From Euclidia mi (lineage: Eukaryota; Arthropoda; Insecta; Lepidoptera; Erebidae), in assembly GCA_944739405.2 (NCBI GenBank), contig OX123192.2:49776486-49840485 (forward strand): DNA of 64,000 nucleotides. Direction: 5' to 3'. The stretch's first letter is position 1, and each line of letters opens with the position of its first letter. Under the pieces are notes generated by a model that was not told the DNA's origin, did no database searches, and saw only the letters and a list, made by a program, of their open reading frames with translations. A program made the position numbers and the translations under genes. This document shows positions 22,966-31,482 of this stretch, one piece after another.

Positions 22966-24898
22966 TTAAAAGTTTTTCAAGTTTCTATTTGAATGATATT
23001 CGACTTTGTGTACAGTAGCATAAGGCTTATAATTTGTTACAGGATTTGGCAATGATTTTATAGATCTGTCATCATCAGATGTTGACATTTCAGTCATTTC
23101 AATAGAACTAGAAATTTTAGAATTATTTTTAACTGATTTCTTAGTATTACATTGGTTATATATCTGGATACAAAATTGAAAGTTGTTACGGTTTCTAAAA
23201 CACTTATATAATTTATAAGTTAAGTATAAAAATAAGGATACAATCAGGATGTAAGTAAATGTAGAATAGTAATGGGCATATTTAATAAAATGAGATTCGC
23301 TTTGGATTTTATTTATCTCGCTTTCCAAGTTGTTTAGCTGGTGATCTTGATATTTTAATGATTCTAAGTTTATCTTACTCAATGTGAGTGGCGTTAAATG
23401 AGGCAAAGTTTTATTAAATATGTCCTTTTTACAACAATCGTCATTTGTGATATCGAAACTTATGTCTATAGGAGATTTAATTGAAAAAGAATAAGTGTGA
23501 GTTGGTAATAGTTGAATGGTTTTCGAAAAACCTATACAATTTTCTGTTAATTTTACTATACCTGTGCCGACAATAGGATAATCACTAATATTATCATCAC
23601 ATTTAATTGTTAATTTGCTCATGTTTGATTGTACAAATATCCATTTATTATTTTTCAGCTTTTGCCAAATGTCAATAAGACCAAATAACAATTTAGAGTT
23701 ACACTCTTTAGGTAATGTTAAAGTTACTTCGGTTAATAGTTTTGATTCACAATTTGGGTTATTTATACATGAGAATATTGAAATCAATTTACAAATAGAA
23801 TAGTTGCTGCTAATAGGTTTACAATCATCAAGGTTACTTATCATAGTATAATGCATTCGATCATCACTTAAGGCTATATACGAGTTGGAAGGTTGTATCA
23901 AAGCGAAGGTCTGAATATGTGAATCTGTCTCTTCATGAGGAGTCGGTAAAGGTATTATTTTATGAACAATATATTTGTCTGGCATAATCAAGGGGATTTG
24001 CAAAACAAAAACAATCTTATTATTATAATAATAACAATTAAGTTCTGATACATCAATTATTGAATGAATATTATGAATGCTCAATTCAACTGGAAAATCT
24101 AGCTTTTTATTTATATGGTTGATATTCTCAGATAAATCTTTAAAAAGGTTTGTGGGACTTATAACACTAGGATGTAAAACATTTACTTTAGAGAATAAAA
24201 TTGCATTTAAGGTTGTGTCTAATAAATTAGAAATGGACAGTAAAGAACCTTCAATAATGTTAAGTAAATTATTAATTCTAGAAATATAAAAATGTAGATT
24301 GTCAGTTTTAGTAATTTGTGAAAATATTTCATTCATAGCATTTATTTGTGAATTTAATTTGATTTCATTCTGGTTCAATTTAGAAATGGTCGAGTTAAAA
24401 TTATTTATGGTTGATTTAATTATGTGAATATTGTCTTTGAATAAATGAAATAATTCTTTATCGCTTTTGCGACAGGATTCAATTGCTGCGTCGTATTTAC
24501 GAGCATCATCGGCGTCTAATGTACCAAAGAAGAATTTAAGGATCTCGCCACCAAATTCTAAAGATCTTTTGACCTTGGTTGTCGGTTGGTTGCTAATAAT
24601 GTGAGACAAAGATTGTAATTTAACATAGTTGGTTTCTATTAAGATTTCTATTGGATTAGAAAAATCTTTACAATCAATTAAATGTTCTGACTGAATTCTA
24701 GTACAAAGATTAATAGATTTTTGTAATAAGGTTTCAATTTTATTGAGATACGGATCTAAAGTCATTATGTCGATGTGTGTCACTACTTTCCAGTAATCAT
24801 TATAAAAATTTATGTTAGTTATATGTTCAAAGTATATTCCGGGACTATGAAATATAGGTATAATACTGGAATCTGCTTGGCATCCATAGCAGAGGGTT
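22966..24898 (-). CDS. E1 envelope-like protein (baculovirus F / errantivirus env type)
   Basis: The frame is uninterrupted to the stop at 22966. A basic KVKRS site precedes LEFGGEILKFFFGTLDADDA, which matches the cleavage site and conserved post-cleavage segment of insect errantivirus envelopes, the membrane-fusion homologues of baculovirus F proteins. A long Cys-bearing ectodomain follows, then a hydrophobic TFTYILIVSLFLYLTYKLY anchor and a charged cytoplasmic tail of about 80 residues. There is no ATG near the 5' end. The frame opens instead just after a splice acceptor (TTAATTATTTTCAG, ending at 24899), which supports translation from a spliced message. No donor was identified in the leader. 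It lies directly downstream of integrase in the element. Confidence 0.85.
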
Positions 24899-24914
24899 CT
24901 GAAAATAATTAAAG
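24899..24914 (-). promoter_or_regulatory. Probable E1 env splice acceptor
   Basis: On the minus strand a pyrimidine-rich TTAATTATTTTCAG ends where the env frame becomes coding-like. Its phase (one leftover base) equals that of the E2 env acceptor. Confidence 0.55.
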
Positions 24915-24948
24915 AATATATGTATAATGAAAGATTTAAAGTGAAAGA

Positions 24949-25968
24949 TTATGAGGAAACAGCTGGTTTAATTTTATTGGTGTGATATTTAATATGCTTA
25001 CGACCTACTTGCAATGTAACATTATGATTATTGTGTACTTTTATGATTTTATAAGGGCCTTTCCAGATTGGAGATAAGGCTTTCCTAAGTCGGTGGTGAT
25101 GTCTTAAGTAGACTAAATCACCAACTTTATAAGTCACTTGGCGGGAATTTGTATCATAATATTTTTTAGATTTTTCCTTACTGTTATTAATGTTTTGGAT
25201 AGCTTTTTCGCGACTAAAACGCATCCGATATTGTAAAGCGCGTATGTACTCATTATATGTAGTGTTGTTATTAGTCTCATACAAGGAAGAAGGAATAGTT
25301 GGCTTATAACCATACAGTAACTCATAAGGAGTGAAATTAGTAGAAGAGTGAGGAGTAGTGTTGTAAGCTAATATTGCGGTAAATAAATAACAGTGCCAAT
25401 CATTTTGGTTTTCATTTACAAAGGATTTAAGGTACTCTTTTAGAGTAGCATGAGAGCGCTCTAAAGCACCATTAGTTTGAGGATGATATGGAGTGGTGTA
25501 AAGGTTTTTAATTTTTAATATTTCCGTTAATTGTTTGAATAAGTCAGAGGTAAAACAAGTACCTAAGTCAGTTAATATATATTTGGGAAAACCGAATAGC
25601 GACATAAAATGTACAAGGTTTCTAGCTATTTCTTCACTCGTGGAGGATATCATAGGATAGGCACTAGAAAACTTTGTGAGATCATCCTGTAGGGTTAGAA
25701 TAAATTTAAACTTTTGAAAACCCGCCTCGGGTAGAGGTCCAACGATATCGAGAGCTAGTCGCTCAAATGGCCTCGTGGAGGTAGTAGTTATTTCCATGGG
25801 GGATTTGTTAGATAGTCTAAGTGGCTTGTTAACTTGACATAATTGACATTTTTTGACATATTCTACAATATCTGCACGCATACCTTTCCAGTAATAAGCG
25901 GCTTTAATTCTCTTATACATCCGGTTCGATCCGGGATGACCCGCAATGGGGGAATCGTGATTTTTTTT
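24949..25968 (-). CDS. E1 integrase (separate phase from RT)
   Basis: The frame starts in the A10 run and reads HDSPIAGHPG, then CQLCQ, forming the HHCC zinc-binding domain. The catalytic core has the first Asp in LDIVGP, the second in LTDLGTCF and the Glu in HPQTNGALERSH, so all three DDE residues are present. The C-terminus carries the GPYKI motif typical of Gypsy integrases and ends before env. It joins viral DNA ends to host DNA. It is in -1 phase relative to the upstream RT/RNase H frame, so fusion needs recoding or the copy has lost a base. Confidence 0.85.
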   Translation of the reverse strand, partial: KKNHDSPIAGHPGSNRMYKRIKAAYYWKGMRADIVEYVKKCQLCQVNKPLRLSNKSPMEITTTSTRPFERLALDIVGPLPEAGFQKFKFILTLQDDLTKFSSAYPMISSTSEEIARNLVHFMSLFGFPKYILTDLGTCFTSDLFKQLTEILKIKNLYTTPYHPQTNGALERSHATLKEYLKSFVNENQNDWHCYLFTAILAYNTTPHSSTNFTPYELLYGYKPTIPSSLYETNNNTTYNEYIRALQYRMRFSREKAIQNINNSKEKSKKYYDTNSRQVTYKVGDLVYLRHHHRLRKALSPIWKGPYKIIKVHNNHNVTLQVGRKHIKYHTNKIKPAVSS

Positions 25969-28900
25969 TTAATTTTTGGAATTTCGACTGGGGTAGGATA
26001 AATTAATTGATTTTTGTAAATGTATATGTTTAAATTGGTATTGTGAAATATGTAAGTGATCATATTATAAATTTTAGTATAGGCTAATTTAGAAAAGGGG
26101 TCAGAGAAGTCTGAAATTGCTAAATCAGTGATAGTAGGGTTTTCGATAATAATTTTATCTCTAAGTTTTATAAGTAAGTTATATATATCTTTGAATTTTG
26201 TTTCTTCGTAATGATGAGTTTTAGTAAAAAGAAAGTAATATGTTTTATTTTTGTCGAGTGTCGTTGGGATAGTAAAAGGTCCGCGTTCGGTGTTAAGTAA
26301 CTCATCAGGTTTCTCTAATTGTGATAAGATTTCTTCACAGTGGGGAATAGAATAATCGAAGTCTAAGGAAACAGGACATGCAATGGTATTTAATTTTGTT
26401 AAATGTAGACCTTGAGTACATTCGTGAACAATAGTATTAGAAGTTGGGAGTTTATTAGTGAACTGAAGTTTGAAGTATTGTTCGTAGGATAAATTATTTA
26501 AATTGTTAATATCTATGACATTAATTGGGCAACGAGAAAGTGCATCAGCATTAGAATTGAGACGACCTTGTTTGTAAATTATTTCATAGTCGTACTCCTC
26601 GAGTTTAAGGCGCCAGCGTATAAGTTTACTGCCTGGGTCTTTGACATTGAATAACCACACAAGGGGTCTATGATCCGTCACGATTTTAAATTTAGTGCCA
26701 TATAGGTAAGGTTGAAAAGTTTTAACGGCAAACAAAATAGCTAGTAACTCCTTCTCAGTTGTAGAGTAGTTACCTTCGGCGCGATTCAGAGTACGGGAAG
26801 CGTATGCTATTGGCCTATCTTTGCCTATAGGTCCTTGAGAAAGGATTGCTCCTACAGCGTAATTACTTGCATCGGTGGTGACTATAAATGGCTGCGAGAA
26901 ATCTGGGTATTGGAGAATCGGTGCGGTAATTAACATATCTTTCAGCGTATCGAAAGCGGTTTGTTGCTCAGGGGACCAGTGGAATGTGACGTCTTTCTTT
27001 AATAAAGAGGTAAGGGGTTTAGTTAATTTGGAGAAATTGTTTATGAATCGGCGATAATAGCCTATTAGGCCTAGAAATGATTTGAGGTCTTTAGGATTTT
27101 TGGGCGTTGGAAACTGCGAAACGGCTTTAACTTTTTCTGGATTGGGAGAGACACCTTTATCGGTGATGATATGGCCTAGGTAAGTCACTTCGCGTCTTAG
27201 AAACTCGCACTTATCAGGTTGGAGTTTTAAATTATATTCTCTTAGTTTGTCAAATATTAGTCTTAATTTCTGTATATGGGAGTCCAAGGTCGAGCTGTAC
27301 AGGATACAGTCATCCAAGTAAACATAACAATGTAGACCTTGCAGACCTGATAAGACGGTGTTCATAAGTCGTTGGAAGGTAACAGGGGCATTTTTCAACC
27401 CAAATGGCATTCTGGTGAACTCATAATGTCCAGACATGCTTGAATTCGTGCTTATGGTAAAACCCGTTTTTGGGGCGTCCTTGGGGGCCATTCGTAATTG
27501 ATGAAAACCACTGGCAAGGTCAAGGGTACTAAAATATTTTGAGTGTCCTAATTGGTCGAGGATATCTGTGATAAGAGGCAGAGGATAGCTTTCAGAAACA
27601 GTGACGTCATTGAGACGGCGATAATCTATCACTATTCGCCATTTTTTCTTGCCAGAGGCGTCCATTTTTTTCGGAACTACCCATACAGGGGCACTCCAGG
27701 GTGAAACAGAGGGACGAATAATATTTTGTTCGAGCATCTTACGAATTTGGGTGTCGACTTCTTCCTTGTGACACTCGGGGAAGCGATACGATTTTACATG
27801 AATAGGAGGTGCATTGCCCGTATTTATAGAATGTTCGACGGCGTTTGTAAAAGACAGAGGCTCGCCCTCGACATGAAAAATATCTGTGTATTCTGAGCAA
27901 CAACCGAGGAGAGCTTTTTTCTCCTCGTCATTAAGGTTTGAACAACGAATTAAGCTTAGAACGTGATTTGCTCGATTAGACTTAGAACAAGAAATAGAAT
28001 TTATGTTATGAAAAGATTCAGAGTGCTTTAATTGATTGAAAGGTGACAGTTCCACTACATAGTCCTTGACCTCTATGTCAATGTCAGTGGTATTTAAAAT
28101 TGTAACGTTGACCTTTCTGTTTGGTTTGATAGAGACTATACAATTTGCAACATAAACACCATCGCGTAAAGTGTGGTCTAATACGAGAGCTTCATTGTTA
28201 TGATATAGCTCGGCGGAGTAATTTGATACAGCGCACTCGATAACGGCTTCAGAACGTGCCGGGACGATATAAATAGGTTGATGAAATAGGATCGGTACCT
28301 TATGATTATTTAAAAGCATTGTATTTGAACTATAATCTATTTTAGCATTAAAATTTCGAAGGAAATCCGTACCTAAAATACCATTGTAGTTTTTTAAATT
28401 TATATTATCGCTTATGACGTAAAATTTATGCTCGTGAGGCTTTTCCGATATTAAAAATGATAAATAAATAGAGCCTAATGATTCGCTATAAGTATCGGTA
28501 TCGTTTATACCTCGTATTTTTATAGTGTCAGGGAGAAGTTCGTGTTTGTTAGTTAAGCTAGATTGTTTAACGACGCTAATGCTCGCGCCGGTATCGATAA
28601 GAAAGCTAAGACACTTATGTGATTGTTTTGTAAACAATGTTGTATATGGTAGACACACTTTACATGATAAGTTCGTTTCAAAAATGGGAATTGGATCAAG
28701 TTCACGACCACAGGAATTAGAAGGTTTGCCAAATAATAACCCTTTTGATTTATTATAAGCATTATTATTAGTATAAGAATTGGTACAAGAGTTAGAATAA
28801 TGTTTAGAAAGATTTGACTCAGACACTTCAGTTGAGCTCGATTTAGTAGGACTCAGTTCCTTTTTGGATAGCTGAGATGTGGAAATATTAATTGAATTAG

Positions 28901-29330
28901 TATGACTCAGTTCCCTTTTGGGTAGCTGAGATGTAGAGATAGTAATTGAATTAGTATGACTCAGCTCCTTTTTGGATAGCTGAGATGTAGAAATAGTAGT
29001 TGAATTAGTGTGACTCAGCTCCTTTTTGGGTAACTGAGATGTAGAGATAGTAGTTGAATTAGTAAAATTATCCGCATAAGATTTATTATAAGAATTAGGA
29101 TACGAATTATTATAAGATTTAGGATTAGAATTGGTATAAGATTTATGATAAGAATTAGTAGGCGATTTAGTATAAGAATTAGTACATGATTTAGTAAAAG
29201 AATTAGTATTTGACTTAGGATAAGAATTAGTATAAGTATCGACATTCGATTTAGGATAAGAAATAGTATACGAATTTGTGCCGTTATGATTTATCGACTT
29301 CGGCAGGCACGTATCCGAAATCTTTGCTAG
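25863..29330 (-). CDS. E1 pol: linker, protease, reverse transcriptase, RNase H
   Basis: The frame is open from the gag stop region (-1 phase to gag) for 1155 codons. The first about 165 residues are an Asn/Ser/Tyr-rich linker of NSY-K-S repeats and four 18-residue repeats. Protease follows with LIDTGAS at about 28587-28600. Reverse transcriptase has YLDD encoded at 27309-27320. RNase H begins TTDASNYAVGAILSQG, and ADALSR follows. The ORF overlaps the integrase frame and ends out of phase at 25863. Starts proposed downstream (28826) are not ATG, which agrees with expression as a gag-pol fusion. Product is a polyprotein that copies element RNA into DNA. Confidence 0.9.
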   Translation of the reverse strand, partial: LAKISDTCLPKSINHNGTNSYTISYPKSNVDTYTNSYPKSNTNSFTKSCTNSYTKSPTNSYHKSYTNSNPKSYNNSYPNSYNKSYADNFTNSTTISTSQLPKKELSHTNSTTISTSQLSKKELSHTNSITISTSQLPKRELSHTNSINISTSQLSKKELSPTKSSSTEVSESNLSKHYSNSCTNSYTNNNAYNKSKGLLFGKPSNSCGRELDPIPIFETNLSCKVCLPYTTLFTKQSHKCLSFLIDTGASISVVKQSSLTNKHELLPDTIKIRGINDTDTYSESLGSIYLSFLISEKPHEHKFYVISDNINLKNYNGILGTDFLRNFNAKIDYSSNTMLLNNHKVPILFHQPIYIVPARSEAVIECAVSNYSAELYHNNEALVLDHTLRDGVYVANCIVSIKPNRKVNVTILNTTDIDIEVKDYVVELSPFNQLKHSESFHNINSISCSKSNRANHVLSLIRCSNLNDEEKKALLGCCSEYTDIFHVEGEPLSFTNAVEHSINTGNAPPIHVKSYRFPECHKEEVDTQIRKMLEQNIIRPSVSPWSAPVWVVPKKMDASGKKKWRIVIDYRRLNDVTVSESYPLPLITDILDQLGHSKYFSTLDLASGFHQLRMAPKDAPKTGFTISTNSSMSGHYEFTRMPFGLKNAPVTFQRLMNTVLSGLQGLHCYVYLDDCILYSSTLDSHIQKLRLIFDKLREYNLKLQPDKCEFLRREVTYLGHIITDKGVSPNPEKVKAVSQFPTPKNPKDLKSFLGLIGYYRRFINNFSKLTKPLTSLLKKDVTFHWSPEQQTAFDTLKDMLITAPILQYPDFSQPFIVTTDASNYAVGAILSQGPIGKDRPIAYASRTLNRAEGNYSTTEKELLAILFAVKTFQPYLYGTKFKIVTDHRPLVWLFNVKDPGSKLIRWRLKLEEYDYEIIYKQGRLNSNADALSRCPINVIDINNLNNLSYEQYFKLQFTNKLPTSNTIVHECTQGLHLTKLNTIACPVSLDFDYSIPHCEEILSQLEKPDELLNTERGPFTIPTTLDKNKTYYFLFTKTHHYEETKFKDIYNLLIKLRDKIIIENPTITDLAISDFSDPFSKLAYTKIYNMITYIFHNTNLNIYIYKNQLIYPTPVEIPKIKKKITIPPLRVIPDRTGCIRELKPLITGKVCVQIL
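25961..25970 (-). other. A10 run at RNase H/integrase phase change
   Basis: Ten T on the plus strand (A10 in the element). Upstream pol is in one phase, and integrase (HDSPIAGHPG) is in the -1 phase immediately after it. This is either a lost base or a slippery A AAA AAA site. Confidence 0.8.
28850..29065 (-). repeat. Four in-frame 54-bp tandem repeats in E1 pol linker
   Basis: Units begin at 28850, 28904, 28958 and 29012 (GACTCAG on the plus strand). Each encodes an 18-residue TNS--ISTSQL-K-ELSH unit in the pol frame. Confidence 0.9.
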
Positions 29331-30271
29331 TTTAAAGGTTCATCATGGACCACTTCGTCACCTTGTTGTAAAACATGCACAGCACTAGATGAACCGGGCT
29401 TAGGATTAGAAGAGTTAGAATTAGCATTTTGACGCTGCATGTTATACTGTCGCTTGCGACATTGTTCTATACTGTGCCCTATGTTTTTACAGTAACTACA
29501 AATTTTTGGATATGAATTAGAATTATTTTTTGAGTTGGAATGAAAAGAGTTTGAATTAGGATTATAATTGGACCTGTTGTTAAAATTATTAGAATTAGAA
29601 CTATAATTAGATTTGTTAAAATTATTAGAATTAAATTTTGGATTAAAATTTGATTTATTTTGAAATCTAGAGTTATTTTGTAAACCAAAATTACTTTTGA
29701 ATTTTAATGAACTAAAACGAAGATTGATAAGTTTTTCCTCCTCAATAGCGTGTTGTACAGCCTCATTGAGGGTTGAGGGATTTCTACACCTTACAATAGT
29801 TGAAATAGAAGTATTTAGACCTAGTATAAAGGTGTTAAGCGCCAGATCTTCCATGGCGGCTAACCTACCGGGAAGCTCTTTGGGATCTTTAATATTATAT
29901 TGAACATCAAACAAAATCCTAGTAAGGATCTGTTCTATTCGCATAGAATATTTAGTTACATCTTCGGATGGTTCTTGCTTGCAATTCTGCAAGTCGACTA
30001 AGAGATGAGTGGCATGTTTCTTTTCGCCAAACGTAGTTCGTAAAAAGGATTTTAAGTCGAGCCATTCGTCGAATGTTTTTAAACTGACTGCAACCTGAGC
30101 TTTGCCCTCCAGTTGAGATATTATAAATTTACATAAGATAGACTGCTGATCTTCGCTAGCTAATGACATGGCATTGTCACAGTTAGTGAGAAATGCCGGA
30201 AGGGACTCTTTGTCACCATTGTAAGGTTTAATAAATTTGGTTAAAAATGTTAACGTAATTTTGTCAGACAT
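29327..30271 (-). CDS. E1 gag
   Basis: 314 codons from the first ATG (30269-30271, MSDKITLTFL); the frame is open a little further 5' but without ATG. The N-terminal two thirds resemble Gypsy capsid (FIKPYNGDKESLPAFLTNCD, then VDLQNCKQEPSEDV and a YSMRIEQIL helix). The C-terminal part is Asn/Ser-rich low complexity, then one zinc knuckle CSYCKNIGHSIEQC (CX2CX4HX4C). Gag forms the particle and binds RNA. The stop TAG lies right after a U UUA AAC heptamer, so a fraction of ribosomes would shift into pol. Confidence 0.88.
   Translation of the reverse strand: MSDKITLTFLTKFIKPYNGDKESLPAFLTNCDNAMSLASEDQQSILCKFIISQLEGKAQVAVSLKTFDEWLDLKSFLRTTFGEKKHATHLLVDLQNCKQEPSEDVTKYSMRIEQILTRILFDVQYNIKDPKELPGRLAAMEDLALNTFILGLNTSISTIVRCRNPSTLNEAVQHAIEEEKLINLRFSSLKFKSNFGLQNNSRFQNKSNFNPKFNSNNFNKSNYSSNSNNFNNRSNYNPNSNSFHSNSKNNSNSYPKICSYCKNIGHSIEQCRKRQYNMQRQNANSNSSNPKPGSSSAVHVLQQGDEVVHDEPLN
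29330..29336 (-). promoter_or_regulatory. E1 -1 ribosomal frameshift heptamer U UUA AAC
   Basis: In the gag frame the last codons are CCT TTA AAC TAG, so T TTA AAC is positioned exactly as a -1 slippery heptamer. The -1 frame then stays open through pol. Any downstream stimulatory structure was not computed. Confidence 0.8.
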
Positions 30272-30911
30272 TTCAAGTTTTTCTGTTTTAACAGACACAG
30301 AATAATTGTCTAATAAAAATATAAAATAATTTAAAACTATTTACGAAAGATATTTGTACACAGTTTGACGCAAAATCACATAAAAATAGGAAAATTCACT
30401 GAAAAAAAATCACTTATTGGCCATATTCACAAAAAACACTCACAAAATTATGCACGCGGTGAAACACGAAGCTGCTGACATTGCTAGAATCCAGTGAGCG
30501 CGTGGCGATGTAACGTGGCGCGGCTGCGCGCTGAGTGTCGGATAACTGCGCCTTCGCAGTTATTTCTCCTTCAATACTTGGAAAATACGCAAAAATGGAA
30601 AAAGAAATTTGAAAAAATGTTAGAGATGGTAGGTGAGTTAGACCTGGTCGGTTCTGGCTCGAGCTGCTGCTGAGGCTTACAAGTTACCTGACGGAGAGTA
30701 CGGCAGCGGCGGTGTGCTGGAGCGGGCTCACGCTTCAGAGCGGAGGCTTATCGTCGTCCAAGGGTACACAATCTTCTGGCGCAGGCTTAGCCACGGCAAA
30801 GTCTTACTGTCGACCAGTGGCGATAACGGAAGCTCCGAAAAAAAAAACGAATGTGCCAGTACCGTATGAAGGCTATCAATCTGACACATCCCACACTTCT
30901 GACACCAATTT
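30272..30911 (-). other. E1 leader with tRNA-Leu-like primer binding site
   Basis: Next to the 5' LTR (30890-30907) the element strand reads TGGTGTCAGAAGT then GTGGGAT, close to the complement of a tRNA-Leu 3' end with a 2-base insertion. Four bases separate it from the LTR. The rest is untranslated leader; a GC-rich part lies near 30480-30830. Confidence 0.65.
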
Positions 30912-31191
30912 TGTTAGGAGGCCGGGTCCGTTTGTCTTTTTAAAAAATACTCGCAAGTAGAAAACCCAAAGTTTGTTTGCACTTTACAATACCACACCGT
31001 AAAAAATGGAAAATTTAATGGTTCCTAAACCGTACCGTACACTGTCGCGTCTCAGATCTAACTAATTGAATAAAATGAATAATTAAAGTATATCGAATAA
31101 TGCTTATTGTACAATTTACGCTAAAGGAAAATTACGACGGAATAGTAATTGCTGACTAGGCTTTATTTACATGGAATTAAGGGATATAACA
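30912..31191 (-). repeat. E1 5' LTR
   Basis: 280 bp, TGTTAGGAGG to GGATATAACA as written on the plus strand, followed by the GTGC duplication. It should hold the promoter and polyadenylation signal; AATAAA is present on the minus strand near the end. Confidence 0.95.
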
Positions 31192-31482
31192 GTGCGTATT
31201 TAATTGTTAATTATCGCTTGTCTCGTGCCTCAGAGAGCACTTTAAGCTGTCGGTCCCGGCTGTCATGAAGACATTTGAGAGTGGTTAGAGTTCATCAGTA
31301 CCTCTAATTAATAAATTTACACTAGTCTTAACCATGGAATGATGCCTTCGGGTTGCGGAGGTCAGACAGGCAGTCGCTCTGTGGAAAAGCTAATATTCAG
31401 CCAAATCCGGTTAGACTAGTAAGTGGTCCCCAGATTAAAACGGGGATTTCGCTAGGAGGATGATGATGATGGTAGGTACTCC

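Larger units (their letters stand above)
22409..31191 (-). mobile_element. E1: env-containing Gypsy-type LTR retrotransposon, near-complete
   Basis: The 8.8 kb element reads right to left as LTR, primer site, gag, pol, env, polypurine tract, LTR. A 4-bp target duplication GTGC flanks it at 22405-22408 and 31192-31195. By eye the LTRs differ at four substitutions and one A-run indel in about 281 bp, which suggests a fairly recent insertion. Order and env type place it with insect env-bearing Gypsy elements (errantivirus-like). It is unusual in having a zinc-knuckle gag and a primer site resembling the 3' end of tRNA-Leu. One phase change before integrase may disable it. Confidence 0.9.
22330..31468 (+). 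mobile_element. tRNA-derived SINE split by retroelement E1
   Basis: Left part 22330-22408 carries a tRNA-like head (GCGATAGCCCAATGGAGATA, then GGTATCGGGTTCGAATCGGG). The body resumes after E1 at 31196 (GTATTTAATTGTTAATTATC), contains TTCAGCCAAATCCGGTTAGA, and ends GATGATGATGATG. Near-identical direct repeats flank the composite: ATGGTAGAAACTCC at 22316-22329 and ATGGTAGGTACTCC at 31469-31482 (12 of 14 match). The SINE therefore inserted first and E1 later landed in it. Confidence 0.75.

Noticed and set aside
28826..28826. Independent E1 pol start at 28826
   Set aside because: It is GTG and the frame continues upstream to the frameshift site at 29330.
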